A program made the translations under genes and the position numbers. From Heligmosomoides polygyrus polygyrus (Eukaryota > Nematoda > Chromadorea > Rhabditida > Heligmosomidae): a stretch of 64,000 bases of DNA. The DNA lies in NCBI GenBank assembly GCA_947396885.1, contig OX377202.1, forward strand, positions 35,207,407 to 35,271,406. The letters run 5' to 3'. Positions within the stretch are counted from its first letter, which is position 1. Each line of letters starts with the position of its first letter. Shown piece by piece: positions 12,093 through 24,054 of the stretch. Under the pieces are notes generated by a model. It was not told the DNA's origin, made no database searches, and saw only the letters and a program-made list of their open reading frames with translations.

Positions 12093-15000
12093 CTACTTTC
12101 TGTAGTGACATTTTATGGCTTCTGCTGAATGCAGCTCGTTCGCCGAGTGCAATGCGAAGATATTGAAGTCTTTACAGGACCGATGCTTGGGAGAGCTTAA
12201 CGGGTCAGCAGTCGACGCCGTGTCAGGGTGCTGACCCTGGTATCCGAAAAATCCGTCAGCCTTAGCCATCGAAACCTAAAAAGGGTGGAGTTAGGCAGCT
12301 TTCAACTCCTCTCTTCTTGAAACCTCGGCAATGAGAGTTGTTACTGTTAGCCCCACGAGGGTTTTAGGTGGACGCGTTTATTCAGAAGGGCCTGATATTT
12401 CGACGTTTCGTCGTCTTCTGAGGCCTAAACAAGGTGTGAAGGTTTAAATGTGCGCTGTACCCCACGAAGCGCTTCAACTACTCCAGCATTTTCGAGCTGC
12501 TTTTTCAATCACTTACGGAAGGACCCATGAGCGAAACGAACTTCCCAGGTACACCGCTAAGGGCATTTGTTCGCCCTATGCATGGTTATCATTAGGTGCG
12601 ATTGAACCACAGCGTGCTGACATCGCCCTCTGGTCATTCTACCGTTCTCAACGAGGCACAAACGGGAAGAAGTCGCTTGTTACGGCTAGACACTCATTTC
12701 GGTTGCTCATTATTGGGCTTCTTGTAAAAATCCAGAATGCTTCTAAAGCTTTTCGCGCTGAGATAGCGCCTTCAATGGCCTACATTTCACCACATAGTTG
12801 TTCCCGTCATGCGCATCAATTCTATGTCTACTATGTGGGCTGCATCGCAATCCACGTCTTCTACTGGCCAGAAGTCCCTCTACTCGTGCCAACAGAGCTC
12901 TTCTCGTTTCCCCGATGTATTTTTCGTCACCGAACGATGTCGAGTGCTTGAGCTGTAGGAGAAATGTGCAATATTGTTCGTTGAGGGCGATATCCCAGTA
13001 CGATCAGCTTTAGAAGCATTCTAGACATTTCCAGTGAACCCAACAATGAACGACCGAAATGAGTGTCTAGCCGTAACAAGCGACTTTTTGCCGTTCGTGC
13101 CCCATTGTGAGCTGTAGAATGACCAGAGGCCGATATCCGCACTCTGTGGTTCATTCGACCCCACTGTTCATCACGCATATGGCGAACATATGCCCAAAAC
13201 GGTGAACCCAGGTGAATTCGCCTCTCGGTGTCTCTTCGTGGTGATTGAAAAGGTAGTAGAGTAGTTGAGGCGCTTGGAGTGTAGAGCGCAGATTTAAGCC
13301 TTTCGTCATGTTAAAATCCCTGAAGACGATGGAACGTCGAAACGTCAGGCTCTGCCGAATAAAGGCGGTGAGCTAGAAACTTCGTGTGGCACAATATATT
13401 ACTAAAAATAGGATTAAGGGTTTTAAGTATTCGTTAACACCTCACTTTTATTCACCAGGCATTACCTCTTCAGCATCTCAACCAAAATGCGGTAATTTGA
13501 CCTGTTTTAACCCTTGTCACCCATTCGACCCTTCATCCTCACTTTGCTCATAACTTTTCCGTTCGTCCCTGCGAGAATAGCCAGAAAGGCTGTCTCGCTC
13601 AACGGACGAAAAGGGTAAAAGGGTGAGCGTGATGTGTAGCATACTTATCGTTCAGAGCTCCCACGAAAAGGTCCCACCAACGCACTGATGGGCGCAAATT
13701 TCACATCCTTCGGAAGCCAAGTAGGGACAGCTCTCCTTCACCGAGTCCACCTAATTTTCGAGAACTTGGTCATGAAAAGACGTCCCTGATACTAAGTGAC
13801 GACGCACGTTGGAACTCTGGAACTCTTCTCTCCCTTTCGTGGATCGCGATTCCATTTTGTGAGAGGTCCGAATTACCATATTTCACTGGACCCCAACTCG
13901 GTCGCAATAGCGGCACTATGTAGAGGAATTGGAATTAGTTCGGACACGCGGACGAGACATGTCGGTATCCATATTTTGTGGCTGCCTACAAAGCTCGTAA
14001 TCTTTGAGGCGAACTTCACGTCTTCACGTTTTCAGAAGCGAATGAGCTATTTAGCACTGCATCGTAGTCTTGTGAGTAACACCTTCTGTGGTCGCGCCAT
14101 TGATATTGAGAGCAGTATGTCACGACGGGACTCGTAGACGAGAGATGCACGAATAGCCCGTTTGTCCTTCAGTCGGTAATAAGCGCAAAATCCAGAACAA
14201 CTTGCCTTTTCCTACCATGTATGCACCATGAACGGAGTCCCCACCCTCCGGTCACACTAGGGGCTTCTGGAATTGCTCTCAACCGTGAATAAGAAAGGAA
14301 GATTGCTCCATGCTGCACTTATGACTCAATGCGATATTTACTTTGATAACATTCCGTCAACTGTTGCATTTGTGCCGACTTTTAGTGGAAGATTGAAGGC
14401 ATCCTACCGTTAGATGCACATTGTGGTAGAACAAGAAGGAAAGACAGCTGACAAGATATGTCCGCATAGTATAGGACAGTTTGTCCTCATCGGAAAGTAC
14501 ACCATAGAGGAGGTAGATGGTCGGAATATGTCTGAAACACACGATTTGAACAACGGCGGTATGTTTTAAACCGAAATAAGTTAAAAGGTTAAAGAACGGT
14601 TACTTGACCGAGAAGCGCCTAATGTCTAACAATGGGGAACGAGACAGGAAAAATATAGGTTGGTAAGAATCTATATGTATATATCAATTTATTTCTCCAA
14701 GCGGAGTGCAACGAACTTCGCTTAGAAATCGAGTTGCTCCGAAATAGAAAACAGTGATCTCTTTTGTTTAGTGTGTCTATAACACAACGTTAGATGATAG
14801 CATTTAGTATCTAGTGAAACGTAAGGAGGTGCCACTTCAATTTCTTCTCTTTATTCGTGGAGAACAACACTCTGAATGCGGATGGTCAACCAGTCAGACA
14901 AGCCGAATAGTTTCTTGAAAAATCAGCCTAAATATTTCAAGAGCGACTCTCCATGAATCTAGGTATGGTGCTCGTTAAGGTGGATGGCAGTGTTTAGGTT

Positions 15001-18000
15001 TGGCCAAGATTGTTATACACCGTTATTCCCTGTTATTCCGGCTAACGTTTTTTGTTTTTGTCGCCTTCCTCAGAGCCTGGAAAATCAAATCGAATTTAGG
15101 AAACTCTCCCCAGATGCCAATTCAAGTTACAAGGTAAACTCAGAGAGCGATGGAACCTAAAACGTCACCTCAAAGTCAGGAAATGAACTGCCTCAGTGCA
15201 GAGTGTCGTCCACCGTTAGCCGCTGCAGGCTTTCTCAAAGTTTTCCAGGCTATGAAGAAGGTCACAACGCCGAAACGTAAGCCGGAGTAAAGGAGCATAA
15301 CGACCTTGGTCGAGAAGGCCAGAACAGGTTCGAAACCAGGACGTAGAAGAAGTTTTTGCTGATTTAAGAAAGTCTGCAGAGAAAAAGGGTTCGCGGTTAA
15401 GGAACTGTTCGCCACGAATCATGTAGTGAGGTGACCATACGATGTAGCAAGCGTTTGAAATATTTTTGTCTACTTTTTTTTCAAAACTTCCACAAGAAAT
15501 GTAACTAATTGTTTTGTTTACGAACATTTTGTGAGATGTGAGCAGCTGTTTGTAAATAGTATCGATTTTTGTGAAGCTTGAATAATGCGTGGTGTTGATT
15601 GTTTTTATCAAAGCTTAGAAGAAGAAGCGTTAGAAATAAGCGAGTCTTGGACCACTGTGCAGGTAGCATTGGTAGGATACAGCATACCTAATGAATACCC
15701 GTAAACCATGAAAAATCGAGAAATGGGCCACAGCGAACAGATCTTTAACCGCGTTCCGAAATCGGCCCGCGCGGTCGTCAATGGGTTAACTTCAATCTGT
15801 GTCCATGAGGCACGGGATCACAACAAAAAAGACCGTCACCTCGTGCTTGAAAGGGAAGTGGCCCAGACTGCCGTTCTGGGCAAGACTGACCTTTGCTTGG
15901 AAGTAGAATTTGAATTTCAAAGCTATGATGAGATAAGCGTAAATCAACGGGGAATCTGTTGGAAGCTCGGTTCAGTTCTCGCGTTGGCCAAGTTTTGATC
16001 AGAATTTATTCTTAATCAGTGCGAGCAGTCCTGAGAAATTCCGCCTTCAAAGAAGAATAGTGATTGCACCTGAATAGGAACAAGCACGCCATGTTCAGTT
16101 GGACGACTGCACCGTAGACGGTTCCGTGTCGTTTCCAAACGCGCAACACACGCGACATTGTGCGTAGATGAAGGAACACGGTCTGTACCTAAACCACAAC
16201 ACCGGCTAACGACTCCGGAAATTGTTGTAACAGCATTTACATTTGTTCCTTGAATTTTTCGCGGCTCTCATGTTCGTGTGACCAGCTAAAAGAAAATCCG
16301 GTAAAAATTAAGGCGAAATACGACAGTGCCTAGGACTGGTAGCTTCCGACCTAGCCAGTCGACGGTCACCCNNNNNNNNNNNNNNNNNNNNNNNNNNNNN
16401 NNNNNNNNNNNNNNNNNNNNNNNNNNNNNNNNNNNNNNNNNNNNNNNNNNNNNNNNNNNNNNNNNNNNNNNNNNNNNNNNNNNNNNNNNNNNNNNNNNNN
16501 NNNNNNNNNNNNNNNNNNNNNNNNNNNNNNNNNNNNNNNNNNNNNNNNNNNNNNNNNNNNNNNNNNNNNNNGCGACGCCTACTCATCTCTTCTTCGTCGT
16601 CTCGCTGCTTCGTTCCATGGTCAATTTGTATGGTCTCACTTCAGAGTGCAGCAGCCTCTTCTTTACATTCGATGGGCCTCATACTTGATAACTATAGATA
16701 ACAGGCGTGGCTATACATCTCCTTGGAGACCTTTTGAGCTGAGCAGGTCGCTGAGGACTCCAGTCGAGTCCTTCACTGCCGTTCGACTGTATGGTCCACT
16801 TTTCTTTCTTACCATAGGTGAGTTCATCCACGTATTCGAGAGAGCTGTCGAAATCCCGGCGCCTTTCATTTGCATTTCGTGTAGGAATGGATTTGAGACA
16901 CCTCCACATAAGCGCTTCTTACGCATGAAGGTCTGTCTCGAGCAGCAAATTTCGGAACTGAGCATATGATTGGAAAACACAAGGCTGCTACAGGCATGAC
17001 CGAGGTGCAGTTTGTCAAAAAAACGAGGAGGTGTGGAAAACTAGCAATTACCTGAACAGACAAAATGGCTGAGGAGACTTACCTCAACCAGAAGGCCAGT
17101 CATTGTAAAACCGTAGAGTTTGCCAGTACGAAGGACAATAAAGATACCTGTTAGTGTCTGAAAAGTTTTCGAAATCATCGTGTAGAAGAAATACGCAAAG
17201 CGGCGCTTGTTTTCTCACAATTATACATTAACAGATGGTCGTTACCAAAGTTTTGTCGTTTTCGATCTCAAATTTCGAACGCGAATTCTCTACTCAAATG
17301 TAGCTTCATTAGTCAAAATAAGAACCACAATCTACACATTTTTGCAAACGACCAGCCAGTTAATTAGTTCCAGTAAACTCCACTAGCATGTCGGTGAATT
17401 CGTGAAGCAATGATTTCGTCGAAAGCGGATTCTGCATCATGTCCGTTCCTGAAATGTTTCCGGATCCGTTGAAATGTTTGAAATGTGGTAATCTGTAGGG
17501 TCAAGTCGGGCGAGTGCAGTGGATGGTCGAGAGTTTCGTAACCAAAACAATAAAGTTTCCGTATGGTGATCATGTATACGTTCTCATGCAAAGTATCGGT
17601 CTTCTTCTGTTGACCAATGCTGGACACATTTGCTGGAGTTTCTTGTTGTTGGCAGTATTTTTAGCCGTGATTGTTCTACCAGAACGCTATGTTGGATTAG
17701 ACCGGCGGCACACCACAAAACTGCTGCCATCACATTCTCCTCTTGCAGGCTCCGAACAGTGTTTAGGAGCTTCGTCAATATCCGAATAATGAGCTGCACG
17801 TCTCCGGTTGTCGTATGAAAACCATTTCTCGTAACACTTTATAATTCGATCCAGAAATGGGTCGCTTTTATTGCGTAGAAGAACCGCCGACGAGACTTGC
17901 AAACGGCGAGCTTTCTATCAGTCAGCACATCACCTGTATCACCTGTCGTCCCGTTGATCATCGATTTGCTCGAGCGGGCGCCAGCAGCGTCTCCATTCGT

Positions 18001-21000
18001 CCCTGTCGCGTGCCAGAGTGGTCCAATGGATCCTCCTCGCTCGAGGGACACGAAGAGCGTCATATCGGTCGTTCAGGGCTTTCACGAAGAAGTCCGACCA
18101 ACGCGTTGGTGGGCGTCCTGGTGTTCTTATGACATCCCGCGGAATCCCATCTGTGACGACTCTCGTCCAGCGGGTGTCTGCTAATCGCATTACGTGGCCG
18201 GCCCACCTAATTTTCGACGACTTGGCCCATGCGACAGCGTCTCTGATCTTCGAACGTCGGCGAAGCTCGGAACTCCGGAGGCCTTCTCTCACTTGCGTGA
18301 GCCGTGTCACTCCGAGCATCGTCCTCTCGATTCCACGCTGCGCGACGCTGATCGCGTGTTCATCCTGCTTTCGTATAGCCCAGGTCTCTGAGGCGTATGT
18401 TAGGGCAGGAAGAACAGTGGAGTCGAATAGGTGGGCACGGAGTCGGACGTTCTTCGTCTTCTTCGCGACTTCTTCGACGCTCTTGAAAGCTCCCCAAGCC
18501 GCTCGTTTCCTCCTGCTCAGCTCTGGTGCTAGGTCGCTGGCCATGTTGACTTCGCGACCCAGATACACATAGCTGGAGCATTCGGAGATGTTCCTTCCGT
18601 TGAGCGAGAATGGGGCATCAGAAACCCATCCGTTCTTCATGAACATCGTCTTCGTAAGATTCAGCTGCAGTCCAACGCTTCCACATACACGATCGAGGTC
18701 GGCCAGCATTCGTTCCGCCTGACTGATGCTCGGTGTTATGAGCACGATGTCGTCAGCGAAGCGAAGATGGTGCAGTTGCCGGCCGTCGACCTTCACTCCA
18801 ATGTCATCCCATTCTAGTTCGCGCATGACGTTTTCGAGGGTGGCGCTGAAGAGCTTCGCGGATATGGTGTCCCCATGCCGAACCCCTCTCTTCACGTCGA
18901 TGACGACGTCGTTGTAGAATGGAGAGATCTTGGTCGTGAATCCACTGTACAGCTCTCGAAGGACCCTGATGTACTGAGTAGGAACGCCCTGGGTGAGCAG
19001 GGCTTCCATGACCGCTTCAGTCTCGACGGAGTCGAATGCCTTCTTCAGGTCGATGAACGTAAGGCACAGCGGCAGCTTGTACTCTCGCGACACTTCGATG
19101 AGCTTCGTAATGGTGTGTATGTGGTCGATCGTGCTGAATCCTCTCCGAAATCCTGCTTGTTCGCATGGCTGTCCTTCGTCCAGCGTTCGGCCGATCCTAT
19201 TCAGGATAACTCGAGTGAACAGCTTGTAGACTACGGACAACAGGCAGATCGGGCGATAGTTGCCAATGTCGTGCACGTCTCCCTTCTTGTACAGCAAAAC
19301 GGTCTTGCTGGTCTTCCACTGAGATGGAACCTTGCATTCGGACAGGTAGCGTGTGAAGAGCCGCGCCAAGGTGTTGATGAGCGCTGGCGGGAGGTTCTTC
19401 AGGTGTTCAGCTCTGATCCTGTCAGAACCGGGTGCTGTACGTTTCTTCAGCGACGAGATGGCGTGTCGGATTTCGGAAGAGAGAACAGAGGGGACGACGT
19501 ATCCATCCTGCGGAAGATGGCATGGGGGCAGGTGGACGTGGCTATCGAAGAGATCGGAGTAGAAGTCGTGGATGACTTTCTCCATGGTCCTTCTGGAAGA
19601 GGTGATGGTTCCGTCAGGACGTCGGAGAGCGGTCATCTTGGTCATCAGTCAGCACATGCTACACCCAAATATCGAGCTCTTTTCTCCTTTGAATTTTCTG
19701 CATATGGAGGCAAACTGATTCAATGGGTACTCCTAATCCAGAAGTTGGCCTCGAAGAGTTGCACTCGGATTCGCTTCGCCTAAGGTCCTTAATTGGTGGT
19801 CGTCGATCTCCGATGAATGTCATCTGCGTGGTCAACTTCAAGCCTCATATCTCCATTACAACACTTCACCGCTTCACCATGCGTACTTCAGTAATTCTTA
19901 GTCCAAATGCATCGTTGTTGTCTCGAACCGCTTCCGCTTGAAGTAGAACAAAAAATGAAGCTTATTTTTCTCTTCTCCTTGCCTTTTTCCAAGGTGAAAA
20001 ATTAGCAAATATATTTGGAGATAAACCAAAAGTGCTGTTAAATAGAAAAGAAAATACACTCTCAAAAATGTATAACACTGCAGCAAATTTATGAAACCTA
20101 TTCGGAATGGCAGCTTTCAAAATCACGGTAGCAAAAGGCGACAGAAGTTTGGTAACGACCAATAGTTTGCGAGCAGGCATTAGGCGAAATAAACGCTAAG
20201 CTCTAGATTCTACATACGAGTGTGTGATGAATGAGGTACTCCTTTGATCGCCATATCTCCTTGTGAATGTACATATCCATCAAGTCGTAAATATAGTACC
20301 CTAATAGTAATTTTAAAATTTAGAAAGCATAATTTTCCTCTTATACGAGTACTCCTTGAGACATACCCACTGAAAACAAATAGACGTACTTTGCCGAGTC
20401 TTTCGCGTAATCGAATATGTCCTTGAGGTAGTTGGGCTCAGAGACGAGGCTCAAATTTCAACAGTTTACAGAATACACAGTTAAAAGGCTAATTGCTTTT
20501 CAAGTCTAAGAATTGAGTAGAGCGATGAGGTAATTTATTTCGTTCTTCTCAAATAAATTGAATGTTATTTAAGCGGTATCAAACGAATGAACGCCTTTCG
20601 CTAACCGACCGGTCTGTCTTTTGGTTGTTTGCCGAAGAGAGCAGGCGATCTTGCGCCGCATTTGGGCGATCCAAAGTGTTCTTTTTTAATAACTTTCAAA
20701 AAATCAAATACGTGTGAAAAATACATATTTGAGCTAATCAGCTTGAGCTCTATCTATTGACATACAAATCCCAGTAGTGTTGAACAATGCATATAGGCCC
20801 AGTAGAATCAATGGGCGTTTAGACCGAGCTTAACTTGACGAAAACTGATTTTCTAATTGCAGGAAAGTACGGCAAACGAATTAGCTTCCATATGTCTAGC
20901 ATATAACGAGCGTTCCATGTCTACCGATAATGCCGGATATTGGGCGGGTGCTGCTAAACTGGACGCGCTGGCGTTTTCGGAGCGCAATAACTCTGTCAAG

Positions 21001-24000
21001 TTCCAATCGTTCCGGCTGCAGTTTGAGTATTTTGTAGGCAGTAGAAAGTTACATAAAGCAAAATAATAAAGCAGTGTATTTTCTATTTAGAAGAAATTAT
21101 AGCGATTCGAAAATGTAGGTGAGGCCTGTGAGAAGGATTTTTTTCCGAATTCTGTCGACCACGGCGGGAAGACTAGGCGAGCTAACGGCTTACAATTGCG
21201 AAGGCGAGCAGAACACTTAAAAATGACGCTTTCACAACTCCTCAGGTGCCTAAATTGCCTTACAAATTTTTAGTCCTGCTACCATTTTAGAGCGATGCAC
21301 GCTAGCGGTTGAAGTTTCCTGCGCTCTTACTCGCCCAGGTGTAAGTAATCGACACTTGCAATAATACCGTTTTTCTAGCACTAAAACCTTTATTGAACGG
21401 TGTCAATCTGGACCAACTTCGGAAAAATCGATTTTTGACGAATTCGCATCGAGGACGATGCCGCCCGAGGTCGTACGGTGAGGTTATCGAAAATCGATCT
21501 TTTCGAAATTAGTCATTATTGACACCATTCGATAGAAGTTTTCGTGGTGAATTTAATGATGTTATTGAGTGTCACGAGAACTGCAATCTGGGCGAGAAAC
21601 AGCGCGGATAGCTTCGACCTTTGTCGTCTGCAGCTCTATAACGGCAGCCAGTGCTGAAGGCTTTAGGCAGCTGCACTACTGTCAGTAACTATTCGTAAGG
21701 TATTGTGTTTGTAGGCTGTTAGCTCACCGCTTCTACCCGCAGTAGTCGGCCGAAATTGGGAAAAAAATATTGGGCCACACGCCTAACCTGCATATTCGCA
21801 ATGCCGTATCTTTGTCTCTTTATAACCTACACCACTGTGTTTAGAGTGCTATTATACCTTTTTGCCGACTACAAAATTCACGAATTTCAGCCGAAGCGAT
21901 TTGAACGTGACAGGGTCATTGCGCTCCGAACCAGGGGTGCACATTTAACGGTTAACGATTTAACGAATTTAACGAATTAACGGCATTTTTCGGTAAAATC
22001 TGGCTTAACGACTTAACGGAAATTTATAGGAATTTAACGGAATTTTTAACGGACTTTCCTCACAGTAAGTTTATCACATTTACCCTCAGTATTCTCTAAT
22101 GTTGCAGGTCTTGCCCTCCCGATTAGGACTGTTCCTGGAAAACTATTGAAATAAGCAAGAATATTTCGATGTTTTTATCAATTCAATTCGTTTTGAATTT
22201 TTAGAAATAATACATTTTGGGGCACGTGTAGCGCAGTCGGAGGAGGCGCTGGCTGTGGCGTGACCCTATACCAGGTTGCTGGTCCTTCTTCGGGATTTTC
22301 CGCCTAGGCTAACCAAGCCTTCGATCCCTCTAGGATCGGTGAATTGGTAACGAACTTGCCTGGGAATAATAGAGCGCTGATTTCTTCATCGGCTGGTCAC
22401 CGGAAGCCACTGTCTCCAGAGTATCCCGTAGAAGTAGAATGAGCGGCGTACCCCAGAAGGGATTGAATATCGCCATCCTTTATCCTTATTCTTCAATGTA
22501 CTTTGGAGCTAGAAATTTCTTTGCCGAGTCCCCAAGCAGGTCAACGAGTTCACGAAGATACTGGTCTAAACTCGTAGGGTATGCCTATTCTCACTTGGCG
22601 CTGCTCATCTGAAAATACTTTGCCCACCTGGAGCAGTCGAGACGGAGCGAATGCTTTCGGCCCCTGGACGTATTCGACGTATTTTAAGTTATTTTACAAA
22701 AATGCTAATAAAAAAACTTGGAAAGCTACCTTTCCTGAACGTTAACACGACGGCGTGTCACACCTTCTCGGCAGTGTGGGACCGTGTGACACGACGTCGT
22801 ATCACTGTCCCGACGTTGCGAAAATTGTGCGTTCGTCAACGTGTTAACAATCCACTGATAGGGGTTTTTACTGTATTTTTATTAATTCTTTCTGTACTTA
22901 ATGGGCTGGTGCCTGCACGGAGATTGCACATGTTTGTAGAACAGTCTAACAAAAGAAACAGGAAAGGGTGGAACTCCGGGTACCTGCCTGATCGCACATT
23001 TTAGGATGTCTTACCGATGATCATCTTGCATTGAATGGTAATTCCATAGTTGTTCTTATTCTATACCCTGTAGATAAATTGTTGCTGAAGGCTTTTTTAT
23101 TTTTCTGTGTTTGTTGATGTTTTTTGTTTATTTAAAATTGCAGTGTTACACTCCATTCCTTGAACGTTAGCTGTTGACCTCTTGAAGTTGAAACGTATAA
23201 GGTTTTCCATATTTTTTCAGTTGAAATAATGATTTGCAGCTAAATGTATTTTTAACGAAATTTAACGATTTACCGGAAATTTAACGAAAATTTTCCGTTA
23301 AAAAATTTCGTTAAGAAAATTTAACGCCCAGAATTTCGTGTGCACCCCTGGACTCCGAACACATCCCCCCGTCCAATTTATCAGCACCCCCCCCCCTAAC
23401 ATCCGGAGGCACAGGTTGAGAGACCAGCTGCGACTAGAGGGAGCGGCTAGAAAATCATAAGAAAAAGGCGAGCCAGTAATCAATAGTTTATATACAAAAC
23501 GATAGAGCTCAAGCTGCTGAACTCAAATATGCGCTTCTTCGCACAAGCACTCATTTTCAAAGAGTTCTTGAAGAAGTTCGCTTTAGAACGTTCAAAAGAG
23601 GCGTAAGTCGGCCTGCGCGTTCTCTTCGGCCAATGACCAAAACGCATGACCGGCATTATACTCTTCCAAGCCATCAAGAGTAGCCGTCAAAGTAGGATTG
23701 TATCTTACCTGCTTACGCACAGTATGGAAGCTACTGAGGCATGCGTCAACGAGACCACACGCACAGAGAAAACGCGCACCTGAAGCTTTTGTCTTGTGGC
23801 ACATTCAGGACAGCATAAAATCCAGAATATGATTATGTGATCATCACGGCTCATGACTCGATGTGACTACACTGCATGTATTCGTAATACTAGGCGTGCC
23901 CAAGCACCACATTCGTAGCACGGTTTCCGGAGAGAGCACTTCAATTCACCTTCTTTCTGTCCCAGTCGCCTGCTAGTGAAGCGACCACTTTCTCAGCTAT

Positions 24001-24054
24001 AAGATACTCAACCCGCAACATAGCCGACACTCCCAGACAGAACGCTAGCTGCAT
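12093..24054 (-). CDS. TLC-domain membrane protein, gene A (8 exons)
   Basis: Exons in coding order: 23950-24054, 23709-23779, 20367-20449, 20218-20300, 17083-17157, 16070-16188, 14408-14531 and 12093-12275. All junctions obey GT-AG and the phases join without a break, giving 280 aa. Residues 1-35 form an N-terminal membrane-proximal segment. The TLC domain (about 36-220) shows RVVSLTHA (residues 42-49), FSVGYYIYDLMDMY (84-97) and the conserved His pair in YLIHHTL (111-112). LVEVQTVFLHLR follows, across the exon 5-6 junction, and FYHNVHLT ends exon 7. TLC proteins are ER or plasma-membrane multi-pass proteins acting in lipid synthesis, sensing or membrane composition; this one is closest in style to the TLCD4/TMEM56 group. 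The substrate is unknown. The last exon encodes a 60-residue soluble tail beginning VSMAKADGFFGY. Introns 2, 4 and 7 carry transposons and intron 5 the N gap. It pairs with gene B. Confidence 0.85.
12370..12960 (-). mobile_element. Penelope-like element 3' end (GIY-YIG endonuclease), degraded
   Basis: Read on the minus strand, about 12950-12636 encodes the end of a Penelope-like polyprotein. DEKYIGETRRALLARVE is the GIY-YIG core form typical of these elements. After a frame break comes ARKALEAFWIFTRSP, then NRNECLAVTSDFFPFVP and a stop. The outer edge carries CGACGTTTCGTCGTCTTC-type sequence. Reverse transcriptase sequence is missing. It lies in intron 7 of TLC gene A and faces a second copy. 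Confidence 0.65.
13005..13375 (+). mobile_element. Second Penelope-like 3' end, inverted relative to the first
   Basis: The plus strand repeats the same C-terminal block (ALEAF, a stop, then NDRNECLAVTSDFLPFVPHC) and the same outer edge (GACGATGGAACGTCGAAACG). It is a decayed copy in the opposite orientation, so the two form a large inverted repeat with a centre near 12980. Confidence 0.6.
13640..13775 (-). mobile_element. RTE LINE 3' fragment
   Basis: The sequence around CCACCAACGCACTGATGGGC and CCACCTAATTTTCGAGAACT parallels the C-terminal coding part of the RTE element at 17931-19643 (there CCGACCAACGCGTTGGTGGG). It is divergent and truncated, and sits in intron 7 of gene A. Confidence 0.5.
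14550..16069. other. Intron 6 of TLC gene A, nothing else supported
   Basis: It holds ORFs on both strands (15216-15611 minus and 15708-15998 plus). None has splice boundaries or motifs that I can defend. Confidence 0.4.
16372..16571. other. Assembly gap, 200 N
   Basis: An unbroken run of exactly 200 N lies in intron 5 of TLC gene A, between the exons at 16070-16188 and 17083-17157. The round length suggests a fixed-size placeholder and not a measured gap. Confidence 0.98.
17364..17930 (-). pseudogene. mariner transposase, C-terminal part, decayed
   Basis: On the minus strand, three frames in turn give mariner blocks: RKLAVCKSRRRFF, FLDRIIKCYEKWFSYDNRRR (the catalytic CDEKW position reads CYEKW), NVMAAVLWCAAGLI, and LGYETLDHPLHSPDL in the recognisable form FGYETLDHPLHSPDL. 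Frameshifts separate them. The N-terminal part lies at 19644-19930 on the far side of an RTE LINE inserted in the HVLTD codons. It sits in intron 4 of TLC gene A. Confidence 0.75.
17931..19643 (-). mobile_element. RTE-type LINE, 5'-truncated, uninterrupted reverse transcriptase ORF
   Basis: A minus-strand ORF (17939-19645, 568 aa) encodes a reverse transcriptase with the fingers block TAPGSDRIRAEHLK, the palm block FIDLKKAFDSVE and the catalytic FADDIVLI (near 18749-18760). A C-terminal region in the style of RTE elements (RWAGHVMRLADTRW) follows. There is no apurinic endonuclease domain, because the element is cut off at its 5' end. The 3' end carries a short CACCTGTAT repeat tail typical of RTE elements. 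It is bounded by a perfect 14-bp target-site duplication, ATGTGCTGACTGAT (on the plus strand ATCAGTCAGCACAT at 17917-17930 and 19644-19657). The frame has no stops, so the insertion looks recent, although it cannot be autonomous without the missing domain. Confidence 0.85.
19644..19930 (-). pseudogene. mariner transposase, N-terminal part, decayed
   Basis: On the minus strand the helix-turn-helix style block IESVCLHMQKIQRRKELDIW ends in a broken WVPHELTD equivalent (read W, stop, HVLTD). It continues after the LINE as RKLAVCKSRR at 17.9 kb. Frame damage is present. Confidence 0.6.
20863..21066 (+). CDS. Possible terminal exon of an unidentified plus-strand gene
   Basis: A good TTCTAATTGCAG acceptor ends at 20862. 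Next come 67 codons (ESTANELASICLAYNERSMS at the start, FRLQFEYFVGSRKLHKAK at the end) and a stop. An AATAATAAAG polyadenylation-like signal follows within about 10 bases. Codon use looks coding. It lies inside intron 2 of TLC gene A on the opposite strand, so it would be part of a nested or overlapping gene. No partner exon was found and the family is not recognised. Confidence 0.35.
   Translation, partial: ESTANELASICLAYNERSMSTDNAGYWAGAAKLDALAFSERNNSVKFQSFRLQFEYFVGSRKLHKAK
21285..21650. mobile_element. Foldback (long inverted repeat) element
   Basis: The arms about 21285-21445 and 21478-21650 are imperfect inverted copies. TCTCGCCCAG occurs inverted near 21325 and 21590, and ATTGAACGGTGTCAAT near 21391 pairs with ATTGACACCATTCGAT near 21517. 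No coding content. It lies in intron 2 of gene A. Confidence 0.5.
22221..22495 (+). mobile_element. tRNA-derived SINE inside hAT-like copy 1
   Basis: A clear A-box-like GTAGCGCAGTCGGAGGAGGC starts the head. The body has CGCCTAGGCTAACCAAGCC, CGGCTGGTCACCGGAAG and ATCCCGTAGAAGTAGAATG, and ends at CCTTTATCCTTATTC. It occupies the equivalent place in the second hAT-like copy. Confidence 0.65.
22742..22847. mobile_element. Small piggyBac-type element (TTAA-bounded)
   Basis: TTAACACGACGGCGTGTCAC at the left and TCGTCAACGTGTTAA at the right give TTAA flanks and inverted CACG-type ends. The ends match the family seen at 28042-28682. There is no coding room. Confidence 0.5.

Larger units (their letters stand above)
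21932..23350. mobile_element. hAT-like non-autonomous composite element, copy 1
   Basis: The ends are CAGGGGTGCACA and its inverse TGTGCACCCCTG. The subterminal 100 bases at both ends are crowded with TTAACG hexamers, a layout typical of transposase-binding ends of hAT elements. An 8-bp flank, CTCCGAAC, lies at 21924-21931 and again at 23353-23360 after a two-base offset. The interior holds a SINE (22221-22495) and a small TTAA-bounded element (22742-22847). No transposase is visible. It lies in intron 2 of TLC gene A. Confidence 0.65.

Noticed and set aside
12448..12951. 167-aa plus-strand ORF
   Set aside because: It is antisense to the Penelope-like GIY-YIG sequence, whose minus-strand reading is clearly the meaningful one.
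18018..19783. Long plus-strand ORFs, including 302 aa at 18875-19783
   Set aside because: Shadows of the minus-strand RTE reverse transcriptase ORF.
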